Below, piece by piece: positions 45,922 to 55,679 of a stretch of DNA of 64,000 nucleotides (position 1 is the stretch's first letter; each line of letters begins with the position of its first letter). Both the position numbers and the translations under genes were made by a program. The notes below the pieces were generated by a model. The model searched no databases and was not told where the DNA came from. It saw nothing but the letters and a program-made list of their open reading frames with translations. The DNA is taken from assembly GCF_029626025.1 (NCBI RefSeq), contig NZ_JARUBF010000001.1, positions 3,720,001 to 3,784,000 on the forward strand. Reading direction: 5' to 3'. Origin of the DNA: Solwaraspora sp. WMMD406. GTDB taxonomy: Bacteria > Actinomycetota > Actinomycetes > Mycobacteriales > Micromonosporaceae.

Positions 45922-46391
45922 CCCGCCGCCGGGACCACTACCGCGACCCGGACGCGCCCAGCGCCAACAGCATCGTTCCCGGCGGATCCGCGATCGTCAC
46001 CGACGATCGCGGGCGGGTGCTGATGCAGCGTCGCGCCGACTCCGGCAACTGGTCACTGCCCGGCGGCACGATGGACGTCGGTGAAACGCTGCAGCAGTGC
46101 GTCATCCGTGAAGTCAGGGAGGAAACCGGTCTCGACATCGAGATCGTCGCTCTGCTCGGCGTCTACACCGACCCGGATCACGTGATCGCCTACGCCGACG
46201 GCGAAGTCCGGCAGCAGTTCAACGTCACCTATCTCGGCCGGATCGTCGGCGGCACCATCGCCGTCAGCGACGAGTCGACCGAGGTCCGGTTCGTCGACCC
46301 CGCCGACTTCGACCACCTCCCGATCCACGACACGGTACGGCTGCGCCTGCGCCACCACGCCGAACAGCGGACCACCCCGTACCTCGGATAG
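45918..46391 (+). CDS. NUDIX hydrolase
   Basis: 157 aa, GTG start inside the previous stop. The Nudix box is exact: G-x5-E-x7-REVREETGL in GGTMDVGETLQQCVIREVREETGL-type order, with GGSAIVTDDRGRVLMQRRADSGNWSLPGG ahead. Hydrolyses a nucleoside diphosphate linked to some group; the substrate cannot be told. Paired with the DUF5919 regulator. Confidence 0.93.
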   Translation: MTRRRDHYRDPDAPSANSIVPGGSAIVTDDRGRVLMQRRADSGNWSLPGGTMDVGETLQQCVIREVREETGLDIEIVALLGVYTDPDHVIAYADGEVRQQFNVTYLGRIVGGTIAVSDESTEVRFVDPADFDHLPIHDTVRLRLRHHAEQRTTPYLG

Positions 46392-46557
46392 TCGCCGGTC
46401 GGGGCCTGAACCTCGCAAAACATCGGCGGGAACCAATGCAGTCGGCTCGCCGACCAATGTGTCGGTACGGCGGTCGTCGTACCCGCCGGAGGCGACGCGG
46501 CAGCCGACCTCGCCGGGCCGGCGAGCGCCGGTGCGGATCAGTGGAGAGAGGTCACAG

Positions 46558-47316
46558 ATGGACCGTCGGGACATGCTGGGGGTGGCGACCGTCGCGGGCG
46601 CCGGACTGCTCGCCGGGGCCGTCGTGCCGGGGGCAGCGTCCGCCGCGCCAGCGAGCACGGCTACCGCGCCGGCCAGCGCCGCTGGCTGGCGCGAGCCGAC
46701 GCCGGAACACCCGCTCCGGGTGCAGATCGTCATGTTCGACGGGGCCGAGGAGCAGGACTTCATCGGCCCGTACGAGGTGTTCTCCCTCGCCGGCGGGATG
46801 AGCGGCGGTGCCGTCCAGACCACCTACGTCAACGTCGACGGGCCGCGAATGGTGACCGCCGCGTTCGGCACCAAGGTCGCCGTCGAGCACGGCTGGTCGC
46901 CCCGCGCCGCCGACATCATCGTCGTACCCGGCGGTGGGTTCCGTCGCCCGGACGGCCCGGGGATCTGGTCGGAGATCAACCGGGGTGTGCTGCCGCGTGC
47001 GCTCGCCGACGCCCGGCGACGCGGCCTGATCATCTCGTCGCTGTGCACCGGGGCGATCATCCTGGCCGCCGCCGGACTGACCACCGGCCGGCCCTGCACC
47101 ACCCACAACGGCGCCAAGGCCGAGTTGACCGCCCGAGGGGGAGTGGTCAAGAACGCCCGGGTGGTCGACGACGGCGACCTGGTGACGGCGGCCGGGATCA
47201 CCTCCGGGTTGGAACTCGCCCTGCATCTGGTCCGCCGCCGGGTCAGCGCCGACCTGGCGGTACGCGCCGAGGAGGTGCTCGAATACCAGGCGCGCGGCAC
47301 CGTCTGGACCGCGTGA
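46558..47316 (+). CDS. Exported DJ-1/PfpI-family protein
   Basis: 252 aa. ATG 46558 gives a twin-arginine-like signal (MDRRDMLGVATVAGAGLLAG) with an AxA cleavage site near residue 35, so the protein is probably secreted folded. The DJ-1/PfpI domain has IVMFDGAEEQDFIGPYEVF, DIIVVPGGGF and the nucleophile Cys163 in SSLCTGAIILAAAGL, resembling isonitrile hydratase and the amidase-like domain of AraC regulators. Enzymatic role not determined. Stands alone between a NUDIX gene and an extracellular-protein pair. Confidence 0.87.
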   Translation: MDRRDMLGVATVAGAGLLAGAVVPGAASAAPASTATAPASAAGWREPTPEHPLRVQIVMFDGAEEQDFIGPYEVFSLAGGMSGGAVQTTYVNVDGPRMVTAAFGTKVAVEHGWSPRAADIIVVPGGGFRRPDGPGIWSEINRGVLPRALADARRRGLIISSLCTGAIILAAAGLTTGRPCTTHNGAKAELTARGGVVKNARVVDDGDLVTAAGITSGLELALHLVRRRVSADLAVRAEEVLEYQARGTVWTA

Positions 47317-47518
47317 CGGCAGCGTTTCCGATCGGATTCCCCGCCGTATCGCCTTAACGATTGTTCGGTATGAGCAAAAAGGTATGTCACGCTGCCCTTG
47401 ACCGGACACTTCGGACGCCGCACGCTCATCACAAGAGTCGATCCCCCGGGCCGTAGGCGCGACCCCGCCTGCCCTGCCGCGCGGATCGGCGGACGCAGCG
47501 ACGGCAGGGGAGGCCCGG

Positions 47519-48856
47519 ATGCGTACCCGATGGACGACAGCGGCGGTCACACTGGCGATGGTCGGCGGCCTGCTCGCCGGCCTGCCCGGCGCGTCGATGG
47601 CACACGACCCGGACACGCCGGCCGGGCGCGCCACGGCGGTCGAGTTCATGGCCCAACGGGAGCCGACCCAGGACCTGGCGCCGCTCGCCCAGGTCACCTG
47701 CAGCGGCGGGCAGGCCAGCGGTTACCCGTGTCGCAACGTCGACCTGCTGGCCTTCCTGCCGCTCAGCCAGATGGGCGGCAGCCAGGCCAACGACATCTGG
47801 GGCTGGACCGACTCGTCGACCGGCAAGGAGTACGCGATCGTCGGGCGCCGTAACGGCACCTCGTTCGTCGACATCTCCAACCCGGCCGCGCCGGTCTATC
47901 TCGGCAACCTGCCGGCCTACCAGAACCGGACGGCGATCTGGCGCGACATCAAGGTGTACCGCAACCACGCCTTCATCGTCGCTGACGTCAGCGGGCACGG
48001 CATGCAGGTGTTCGACCTGACCCGGCTGCGCACGGTCACCAGCCCGCAGACGTTCACCGCAAACGCGCACTACAGCCGGTTCGGCAACTCGCACAACATC
48101 GCGATCAACGAGCAGACCGGCTACGCGTACGCGGTCGGGTCGAACACCTGCAGCGGTGGCCCGCACATGATCAACATCGCGAATCCGACCTCGCCGGTCT
48201 ACGCCGGCTGCGTCAGTTCCGACGGCTACACCCACGACACCCAGTGCGTCGTCTACCGTGGACCGGACAGCGCATACACCGGGCGGGAGATCTGCGTCAA
48301 CTCCAACGAGGACACCGTCACCATCGTCGACGTGACCTCCAAGTCGAGCCCACGCCAGATCGTCCGGGCGTCGTACTCCGGCCGGCAGTACACCCACCAG
48401 GGCTGGCTCACCGACAACCACCGCTACTTCCTGCTCGACGACGAACTCGACGAGACCCGACGCGGCGGCGGCACCAAGACCTTCGTCTTCGACCTGTACG
48501 ACCTCGACGCGCCCCGGCACATCGGCACCCACACCTCGTCGGCGGCGGCCACCGACCACAACCAGTACGTCAAGGGCAACTACAGCTACCAGGCCAACTA
48601 CCGGGCCGGGCTGCGCATCCTGGACCTGCGCAACGTCTCCAGCGGTACGTTGACCGAAGCCGGCTACTTCGACATCTACCCGTCGAGTAACACCGCCTCG
48701 ATGAACGGGGCGTGGAGCGTCTACCCGTACTTCGCCAGTGGCACCGTCGTGGTCTCCGGGATCGAGCAGGGCCTGTTCGTCCTGCGCCCGAACCTGCCGA
48801 CCATGATGTCGGCGGCAGACCGGCCGGTGACCGTCGACCGTCGGATCCCCGCCTGA
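47519..48856 (+). CDS. Secreted choice-of-anchor B / LVIVD-repeat protein
   Basis: 445 aa with a signal peptide (MRTRWTTAAVTLAMVGGLLAG ... ASMA). Repeated modules of the type FVDISNPAAPVYLGNLP, MINIANPTSPVYAGC and IVDVTSKSSPRQIV form a beta-propeller of LVIVD repeats. His/Asp-rich blades (VSGHGMQVFD, NSHNIAIN, TDHNQYV) may bind metal. Extracellular function unknown. The next gene starts within its stop codon, so the two products are linked. Confidence 0.85.
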   Translation: MRTRWTTAAVTLAMVGGLLAGLPGASMAHDPDTPAGRATAVEFMAQREPTQDLAPLAQVTCSGGQASGYPCRNVDLLAFLPLSQMGGSQANDIWGWTDSSTGKEYAIVGRRNGTSFVDISNPAAPVYLGNLPAYQNRTAIWRDIKVYRNHAFIVADVSGHGMQVFDLTRLRTVTSPQTFTANAHYSRFGNSHNIAINEQTGYAYAVGSNTCSGGPHMINIANPTSPVYAGCVSSDGYTHDTQCVVYRGPDSAYTGREICVNSNEDTVTIVDVTSKSSPRQIVRASYSGRQYTHQGWLTDNHRYFLLDDELDETRRGGGTKTFVFDLYDLDAPRHIGTHTSSAAATDHNQYVKGNYSYQANYRAGLRILDLRNVSSGTLTEAGYFDIYPSSNTASMNGAWSVYPYFASGTVVVSGIEQGLFVLRPNLPTMMSAADRPVTVDRRIPA

Positions 48857-49815
48857 TGACCGTCGGATCCACCCGTCGACCGATCCCGCCGGCCGCGACG
48901 CCAGCGGGGTCGGTCGACCCGTCATCCGCGTCCCCTGACCTACCGGCCGCCGACCCGTCCGCGCCTACCAGCCGATCCGGCGGGGGCCTGCGGGTCGGGG
49001 TCGTCGCCCTGTTCGTGGTGCTCGCGGCGGCGGCCTTCGTCGCCGGCCGGGCGACCGCCCCCGCCGGCACCCCCGCCCGAAGCGCCGGAGCCAGCCCCGC
49101 CCACGCCGGCCACGACGTCGGCGGACTCAGCGTGACCCAGTCCGGCTACACCCTCGTGCTGTCCGGCGCACCGACCGCCGCCGGTGTCCCCGGCGAACTC
49201 GCGTTCCAGATCACCGGCCCCGACGGCCAGCCGGTCACCGCGTACCAGCGCAACCACGAACGTGACCTGCACCTGGTGCTGGTGGGCCGCGACTTCGGCG
49301 GCTACCAGCATCTGCACCCCGCCCAAGACGCCGACGGCACGTGGCGGGTGCCGGTCACCATGCCGTCCGCCGGCAGCTACCGGGCGTTCGCCGACTTCGT
49401 CCCGGCCGGCGAGCAGACACCTGTCACCCTCGGCGTCGACCTGCTGGTCACCGGCGAGTTCACCCTCCGCGAACCGCTGCCACCCGACGAGGCGACGGTG
49501 CTGGTCGACGGCTACACGGTCACCCTCGACGGCGGGCTGCGGCCGGGGCAGGCCAGCCAGCTACTCGTCTGGCTGGGACGTGACGGGGCGTCGGTGCCGG
49601 ACCTGGAGCCCTACCTCGGCGCGTACGGACACCTGGTCGCCGTACGCCACGGTGACCTCGGCTACCTGCACGTCCACCCGGCACCCGCGACCGCCCCCAG
49701 CTCGGTGGTGGCGTTCGCCGTGGCGGTGCCGTCGGCCGGCACCTACCAGCTGTACTTCGAGTTCCAGCACGGGGGAGTGGTCCGCACCGCCGAGTTCACC
49801 CTCACCGCGTACTGA
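48856..49815 (+). CDS. Membrane-anchored His-containing protein, likely metal-binding
   Basis: 319 aa; ATG overlaps the preceding stop (TGATG). A Pro/Ser-rich cytoplasmic start, one membrane helix at about residues 45-65, then an extracellular part with two beta-sandwich-like halves. Each half carries a His motif (HLVLVGRDFGGYQHLHP; GYLHVHPAP), similar to copper-responsive and heavy-metal-binding secreted proteins of actinobacteria. Translation is coupled to the LVIVD protein. Function is inference; a metal-handling role is the best guess. Confidence 0.75.
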   Translation: MTVGSTRRPIPPAATPAGSVDPSSASPDLPAADPSAPTSRSGGGLRVGVVALFVVLAAAAFVAGRATAPAGTPARSAGASPAHAGHDVGGLSVTQSGYTLVLSGAPTAAGVPGELAFQITGPDGQPVTAYQRNHERDLHLVLVGRDFGGYQHLHPAQDADGTWRVPVTMPSAGSYRAFADFVPAGEQTPVTLGVDLLVTGEFTLREPLPPDEATVLVDGYTVTLDGGLRPGQASQLLVWLGRDGASVPDLEPYLGAYGHLVAVRHGDLGYLHVHPAPATAPSSVVAFAVAVPSAGTYQLYFEFQHGGVVRTAEFTLTAY

Positions 49816-49870
49816 CCGCCCCGCTCACCGGGCCCGGCGGCGGGACGACCGGCGGCGGTCCGACGGCCGT

Positions 49871-49906
49871 CGGCGGTACGGGTACGACCTCGTACCCGTA
49901 CCGCCG
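49871..49906. terminator. Perfect 17-base-pair hairpin between convergent genes
   Basis: Arms CGGCGGTACGGGTACGA (49871-49887) and its exact complement (49890-49906) with a two-base CC centre. Lies between the stop codons of the genes ending at 49815 and 49947, so it probably ends transcription in both directions. Confidence 0.85.
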
Positions 49907-49946
49907 TCACCGGCCCGGCCCACCGCGCCGCCTGCGCCGCCGCGCC

Positions 49947-50798
49947 TCAGGCCGCGGTGATCAGCCGCAGCGTCTCGTCCAGGTAGCGGCGCGACGCCAG
50001 CAGCCGGGGATGCGGATCACCGGTACCGCAGTACTCCACACTCACCGCGTCACAGCGTCCGGAGTCGACCAGCGAGCGCAGCCAACGATGGTTGTCCACC
50101 TCGCCGCCGGCGGCGTCCACCGAGAAGTCCGCCACGCCGCCCCGAACCACGCAGTTCTTGAGATGGAAGTAGACCGGCCAGTCGTCGAGCACACCGAGGA
50201 TCCCTGGTTCGCGGTCGGCGACACTCAACGCCGCCGCGTTGCTGGGGTCGACGGTGACGGTCATCCCGGGACGGTCGACGCGGCGCAGCAGCCGGGCGGT
50301 CGCCGCCGCCGTGTCGTGCACCGTGTTCGGATGGATCTCCACCCCGATCCGGACACCGCGGCCGGCGGCGTGCTCGGCCACCTCCTGGTAGGCGGCCGCG
50401 ACCCGGTCGTAGTCGTCGTCGGTGGCGATCGCGCTGCCGTTGCGCCGCCAGTCCTCGTCCCACCGTGCGGCGTCGTGCACCAGCCAGCCGCCGGAGCCGT
50501 TGATCATCGGCACGCCGGTCGCCGCGCACGCGTCGATGATCGAACGGACCCGATCGATGGTGGCCCGCCGTACCCGCTCGTCCCGGTCGGCGAACATGCC
50601 CCAGTAGCCGGCGCATTCCACCGCCAGGCCGGCCTGCCGGGCCTGCTCGACCGCCCGGACCAGCTCCGCGCCCGGATCCGCGCTGTCGAAATGGCAGGCG
50701 GCCAGCTCGACCGCCGGCCAGCCCTGTAGCCGGGCCACCCGGAACACGTGCTCGCGCGGATAGTCGCGCAGCGCGTAGCTGTGCAGCACGGGCCGCAC
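49947..50798 (-). CDS. TIM-barrel sugar isomerase/epimerase
   Basis: 283 aa from GTG 50798, one base after the upstream stop. Xylose-isomerase-like fold: SYALRDYPREHVFRVARLQGWPAVELAACHF, metal ligands in VEIHPNTVHDT, TVTVDPSNAAAL and YFHLKNCV, and SVEYCGTGDPHP at the end. Related to IolE/inosose dehydratases and sugar epimerases. Last gene of the minus-strand operon; with the oxidoreductase upstream it resembles an inositol-type oxidation/epimerisation pair, which would suit a cyclitol substrate. Confidence 0.87.
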   Translation of the reverse strand: MRPVLHSYALRDYPREHVFRVARLQGWPAVELAACHFDSADPGAELVRAVEQARQAGLAVECAGYWGMFADRDERVRRATIDRVRSIIDACAATGVPMINGSGGWLVHDAARWDEDWRRNGSAIATDDDYDRVAAAYQEVAEHAAGRGVRIGVEIHPNTVHDTAAATARLLRRVDRPGMTVTVDPSNAAALSVADREPGILGVLDDWPVYFHLKNCVVRGGVADFSVDAAGGEVDNHRWLRSLVDSGRCDAVSVEYCGTGDPHPRLLASRRYLDETLRLITAA

Positions 50799-50799
50799 G

Positions 50800-51843
50800 T
50801 CAGCGCCCCGACACCGGGGCCAACGCGGCGGCCGTCCCCACCTGGATCGGTACCGGCCCGGTCGCGGTGGCGGCGACGTCGGCGATCGCGTACAGGATCT
50901 CCACGTCGGTGACACCGCGACGCAGGCTCAATTCCGGCGGTACGGGCGCACCGGCGGCGCACGCCATCAACGTCCGGTACTGGCTGACGTACGGGTCGAC
51001 GGTGACCAGTTTGGACTGGTGCCAGCCGGTGCCGTTGCAGTAGTCGACCGTACCGCCGCCGTTCATCGCCCAACCACCGTTGACCTGCAAGATGCCCTCG
51101 GTGCCCACGAGCGAGTAGCCGGACACCTCGGCCGATGCCGGTTGCTGGTCGAAGGTGAACGACGTCTCCAGGTGCAGGTACCGCTGGTCGTCGAACCACA
51201 GCGTCGCCTGCGCGTACAGCTCGGTGCGTTCTGGATCGTCGATCGGGTACGCGGTGGCCTGGCAGCGCACCGGGTCGGCGCCGAACAGGTCGACCGCCGT
51301 CAACACCGGGTAGATGCCGAGATCGGCCAGGCAGCCCAGCCCGCCCTCGCTGCGCCGGCCCCGCCAGTCGTACTTGCGCCACCCCAGCCGGGCGGCGACC
51401 ATCGCCCGCGGCTCGCCGATCGCGCCGGTCCGCACCAGCCGCGCCGCCTCGATGTTGGCGGCGTTGTGCTTGGCCATGTAACCGACCAGGGCCGTGGTGC
51501 CGGTCTCGTCGGCGGCCTCGGCGATGGCCCGGGCCGACTCGACCGTGTGCCCCAGCGGCTTGTCGACGATGGTGGGAATCCCGGCGCGCAGGGTCCGCAG
51601 CGCGTACGGCTCGTGCAGGTGGTTCGGGGTGGCGATGTGGACCGCGTCGAACCCGGTGGCGAAGAAGCGTTCCACGTCGGTGGTCAGCAGCGCGTCGGGG
51701 CAGAGGTCGGCCACCGACCGCAGGGCCAGCGGGTCCGGGTCGAGCACCGCCGCCACCCGGGCGTCCGGCATGGCGGCCAGCGCGGGGGCGAGGGCGATGC
51801 GGGTGAGCGCGCCGGCTCCTACGATGCCGATCTGGTAGACCAT
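50800..51843 (-). CDS. Gfo/Idh/MocA-family oxidoreductase
   Basis: 347 aa; ATG with AAGGAG seven bases upstream. N-terminal Rossmann fold (IGIVGAGALTRIALAPAL), conserved HIATPNHLHEPYALRTLRAG and the active-site EKP-like segment PTIVDKPLGHTV with the catalytic lysine. NAD(P)-dependent oxidation or reduction of a sugar or cyclitol hydroxyl. Overlaps the upstream glycosyltransferase by 25 bases. In a C7-cyclitol context it would adjust the oxidation state of the ring. Confidence 0.9.
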   Translation of the reverse strand: MVYQIGIVGAGALTRIALAPALAAMPDARVAAVLDPDPLALRSVADLCPDALLTTDVERFFATGFDAVHIATPNHLHEPYALRTLRAGIPTIVDKPLGHTVESARAIAEAADETGTTALVGYMAKHNAANIEAARLVRTGAIGEPRAMVAARLGWRKYDWRGRRSEGGLGCLADLGIYPVLTAVDLFGADPVRCQATAYPIDDPERTELYAQATLWFDDQRYLHLETSFTFDQQPASAEVSGYSLVGTEGILQVNGGWAMNGGGTVDYCNGTGWHQSKLVTVDPYVSQYRTLMACAAGAPVPPELSLRRGVTDVEILYAIADVAATATGPVPIQVGTAAALAPVSGR

Positions 51844-53342
51844 TGCATGCTCCTTCCAATCGATGCTGCACTGATCGACGACGATGGACTGCGGTGGGTG
51901 GTGGCGGGGACGGCGACGGCGGCATCGGCTGCCGGTTGCCGGGCCCCGTAGAGGACGTGGGTGCCGGCGTTTCCGGCGGTGTCGCTGGCGCTGGCGGCGA
52001 GGTTTCCGGCGCTGCCGGCGATGTTGCCGGCCAGGTGTCCGAGCAGAGCGTCGAGACCGTCACGCAGGCTGTCCCAGCGCCGGTCGGCCAGCGCCGGCAG
52101 GTCGTCCCGACGGTGCGGGCGGGCCGCCGGCCGGTCGCCGCGCCAGCGGCGCAACACCCGGCCGAGCAGGTCCAGCCCGACGCGGAGCTGACCGGCGTGC
52201 CCGTCGAACAGCTGTGGCAGTGTCCCGGCGTCGGCGGCGGCCCGCAGCATCTGGTAGCCGAACGCCACCTCGTCCGGGTTGATCAACACACCGGTCCCGC
52301 CGCCGGCCCAGGACAGCCGGGTCTGGCACCACGCCCCGTCGGACCAGTGCAGGACGTGCAGTCCGGGTGCCAGCACCCCCGCCCGGGACAGGGCACCGGC
52401 CAGCCAGGCGTGGTCGTACCCCCACGCGTACTGCTGCGATCTGGTGGCCCCGGGAGTGTCCCGTGCTTCGTCGGCGACCAGCGCGGCGGGCACGGACCAC
52501 AGCTCGCCGAGTCGGGACAGCATCGCCATCGCCAGCATGTCCTCGCTGCTGCCGTACGGTGTGTCCGGGTAGAACAGCGGACCCCGCCGCCGTACGTGGT
52601 CGAGGACCGGCGCCTGACGGGTCAACAGGCCGACGGTCCTGCCGGTGACCAGGGAGCCGAACGCGGTCACCGACAGCAGGTCGTACCGTCCGTCGTGGAC
52701 CGCCCCGGCCAGCCGCCGTGGCCGGCCGTGGCCGGCCGTCGCACCGCTTGCCAGCCACTGGCCGGGGTCGGCCACCGGCACCACCCGGGGGCAGGCGGCG
52801 ACGGCCCGCGCGGTCCGGTCCAGGACCCCGGTCAGCGCGGGCAGCGCGTCCGGTGCCAGCGCCGTGTCGTCGTCGAGGAACAGCAGGTGGCGCCGGCGGA
52901 CCGGCGAGCTGTCCGGCAGCGCGGCCAGCGCGTCGAGCCCGGCGTCACGGGCGGCCGCGGCGGTGTACCGCGACCGCCCGCCGATCGACCGGGCGGTGCC
53001 GGCGGCGGTGGCGTCGACGATCAGGTACGGCCGGCCGGTGCCGGCCAGGTAGCTGCCGATCTGCCCGGCGGCGGCAGCGGTCAGCCCGTTGTCGACGACC
53101 ACGAACGAGACCGGCCCGGTGGCGGAGCGCGCGACGCTGTCCAGACACCGCCGTAGCCTGGCCACCCGATCGCCGACGACCGGCGAGTAGGTCGGCACCA
53201 GCACGGTCACCCCGTCCGCCGCGCCGTCGCGGTGGCTGGCGGCACCTCCGCCGCCGGCCACCGCTGCGGCCGGTCCCGCGTCGCCGGCCACCGCTGCGGC
53301 CGGTCCCGGCCGACACATCAGCTGGAAGTATGTCGGGTCCAT
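51819..53342 (-). CDS. GT2-like glycosyltransferase
   Basis: 507 aa. GT-A fold with VTVLVPTYSP, FVVVDNG and the metal motif LLFLDDDTALAPDA; later GSSEDMLAMAML and the trailing helical region. No membrane segments are obvious. The N-terminus has a duplicated peptide (PAAAVAGDAG / PAAAVAGGGG) from a 30-base tandem repeat at 53253-53308, and the C-terminus is Ala/Ser-rich. It likely adds a sugar to the cluster's product, before or as it is exported by the ABC system encoded next to it. Donor and acceptor unknown. Confidence 0.82.
   Translation of the reverse strand: MDPTYFQLMCRPGPAAAVAGDAGPAAAVAGGGGAASHRDGAADGVTVLVPTYSPVVGDRVARLRRCLDSVARSATGPVSFVVVDNGLTAAAAGQIGSYLAGTGRPYLIVDATAAGTARSIGGRSRYTAAAARDAGLDALAALPDSSPVRRRHLLFLDDDTALAPDALPALTGVLDRTARAVAACPRVVPVADPGQWLASGATAGHGRPRRLAGAVHDGRYDLLSVTAFGSLVTGRTVGLLTRQAPVLDHVRRRGPLFYPDTPYGSSEDMLAMAMLSRLGELWSVPAALVADEARDTPGATRSQQYAWGYDHAWLAGALSRAGVLAPGLHVLHWSDGAWCQTRLSWAGGGTGVLINPDEVAFGYQMLRAAADAGTLPQLFDGHAGQLRVGLDLLGRVLRRWRGDRPAARPHRRDDLPALADRRWDSLRDGLDALLGHLAGNIAGSAGNLAASASDTAGNAGTHVLYGARQPAADAAVAVPATTHRSPSSSISAASIGRSMQWSTRSAS
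53253..53308. repeat. 30-base tandem duplication in the glycosyltransferase N-terminus
   Basis: The segment beginning GCCGGCCACCGCTGCGGCCG at 53253 is repeated at 53283, giving two copies of PAAAVAG in frame. Confidence 0.75.
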
Positions 53343-53350
53343 CGCCTGAC

Positions 53351-54172
53351 CTACTGGTAACGGCTGATGAAGCCGCGCCGCTGGAACGTGCGCAGCATGG
53401 CCGAGGTGAAGACCAGCGCGAGCGTCATGAACACCACGGTCGCGAACGCCGCGACACCCAGCTGCCCCCAGGTCGCGCCGTCACCGGTCATCGCCGCCCG
53501 AGCCGCGTCGAACACGTACCGGGGCGGCAGCAGCGCCGACAGCGGCTGCAGGAAGCCGGGCAGCACGCTCGTCGGATACAGCGCCCCGGACAGCGGCAGG
53601 ACCACGAACAGCAGCCCCCAGACGAGCGCCTCGGCGGCCGCGCCGAAGCGCAGCACCAGGCCGATCACGACGAACGCCAGCGCCCAGCCGTTGAGCAGCA
53701 ACAGGGCGATCACCGGCAGGATGTCCAGCCCGATCGGTGCCAGGTCGAACCCGTACAGCACGACCGCGGCGACCGTGACCGAACTGACCCCGATCACCAC
53801 CTTGAGCATTCCCTGCAGCGCGGTGCCGGCCAGCCATTCGACCGGTCGCAGCGGGGTGGTCAGCAGACTCGGCAGCTGGCGCGACCACGCCTCTTCGTTG
53901 AACCCCGACGAGACCGCGATCTGCGCCTGGTAGACGACGTGCCACATGATGATGCCGGCGATGACGGTCAGCGCGGTACGGGTGGCACCGGTGGGTGCCT
54001 GCTGTTGCATGAACAACGCGATCGAGCCGTAGAGCACGGCGTCGACGACCGGCCAGACGACCATGTCGAACAGGCGCGGCGGGTTGCGCAGGGTGACGTG
54101 GATGTGCCGGCTGGCCACGGCGACGGTACGCCGTAGCGACGCCACCGGCGGACTCAGAGTGGTAGCGGTCAC
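53351..54172 (-). CDS. ABC-2 type permease
   Basis: 273 aa, GTG start, about six membrane helices. ABC-2 signature region SGFNEEAWSRQLPSLLTTPLRPVEWLAGTAL and a late helix GALYPTSVLPGFLQPL. Partner of the ATPase encoded four bases upstream on the same strand. Together they should export the cluster's product, giving producer self-protection. Confidence 0.9.
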   Translation of the reverse strand: MTATTLSPPVASLRRTVAVASRHIHVTLRNPPRLFDMVVWPVVDAVLYGSIALFMQQQAPTGATRTALTVIAGIIMWHVVYQAQIAVSSGFNEEAWSRQLPSLLTTPLRPVEWLAGTALQGMLKVVIGVSSVTVAAVVLYGFDLAPIGLDILPVIALLLLNGWALAFVVIGLVLRFGAAAEALVWGLLFVVLPLSGALYPTSVLPGFLQPLSALLPPRYVFDAARAAMTGDGATWGQLGVAAFATVVFMTLALVFTSAMLRTFQRRGFISRYQ

Positions 54173-54176
54173 GGGG

Positions 54177-54944
<768 letters not shown>

Positions 54945-54973
54945 CGTCGTGCTCCTTTCGCTGGTGCCGACCA

Positions 54974-55678
54974 TCAGGTCGGCTGTTGACGTGATTGCGC
55001 GGCCGTCGCCGACGCCGTGGCCGTCGCAGGCTTGGCTGTCGCCGACGCCGTGGCGGGCTGGGCCGTGGCCAGATTCGCCAGCAGCACGCCGACCTCGGCC
55101 AGGGTGGATCGGCAGGCGTCGGCCTGACTCAGTTGCACCGGCCGGTGGGTGGTGGTCACCGCGACGACTCGGCAGCCGGCCGCCCGGGCGGCGGCCACCC
55201 CGTGCGGCGCGTCCTCGACGACGACGCAGTCCTCGGGCGCCACGCCGAGCCGTCGCGCCGCGAGCAGGTATCCGTCCGGTGCCGGCTTGCCACGCTGGAC
55301 GTCTTCGTCGAAGACCGCCACCGGCGGCGGTGGCAGGCCGGCGGCGCTCATGCAACGCCGCACGAACCACTCGCTGCCGGAGGTGGCGATCGCCCACGGC
55401 ACCGCCGGCAGCGTCCGCAGGAGCGCGGCGGCGCCGTCGACCGGGCGGACCTGGCCGATCCTGGCCAGTACGGCGTGGTCCAGCGCCGCCCGTTCCCGAT
55501 CCGGGTCCAGGTGGGGCGCGACGGACCGCAAGGTGTCCGCGCTGCGCCGCCCGTACGTCTCGACCAACACCGTGGCCGGGTCCAGGCCGTGTCGCAGCGC
55601 CCAGTCACGCCAGATGTCGGCGAACAACGCGCCGGTGTCGAGCAGGACTCCGTCGACGTCGAACAGCACCGCGCGCAT
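54974..55678 (-). CDS. HAD-superfamily phosphatase / phosphoglucomutase-like
   Basis: 234 aa from ATG 55678, behind GGAGG. Motif I VLFDVDGVLLDTG (nucleophile Asp), motif II AIATSGSE, motif III Lys in RGKPAPDG, motif IV VVVEDAPHGVAAA. Belongs to the beta-phosphoglucomutase/sugar-phosphatase subfamily; C7-cyclitol pathways use such enzymes to move or remove the 7-phosphate. The last 40 residues are an Ala/Thr-rich repeat (ATASATAKPATATASAT). One base separates it from the PGI-like gene. Confidence 0.9.
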   Translation of the reverse strand: MRAVLFDVDGVLLDTGALFADIWRDWALRHGLDPATVLVETYGRRSADTLRSVAPHLDPDRERAALDHAVLARIGQVRPVDGAAALLRTLPAVPWAIATSGSEWFVRRCMSAAGLPPPPVAVFDEDVQRGKPAPDGYLLAARRLGVAPEDCVVVEDAPHGVAAARAAGCRVVAVTTTHRPVQLSQADACRSTLAEVGVLLANLATAQPATASATAKPATATASATAAQSRQQPT

Positions 55679-55679
55679 G

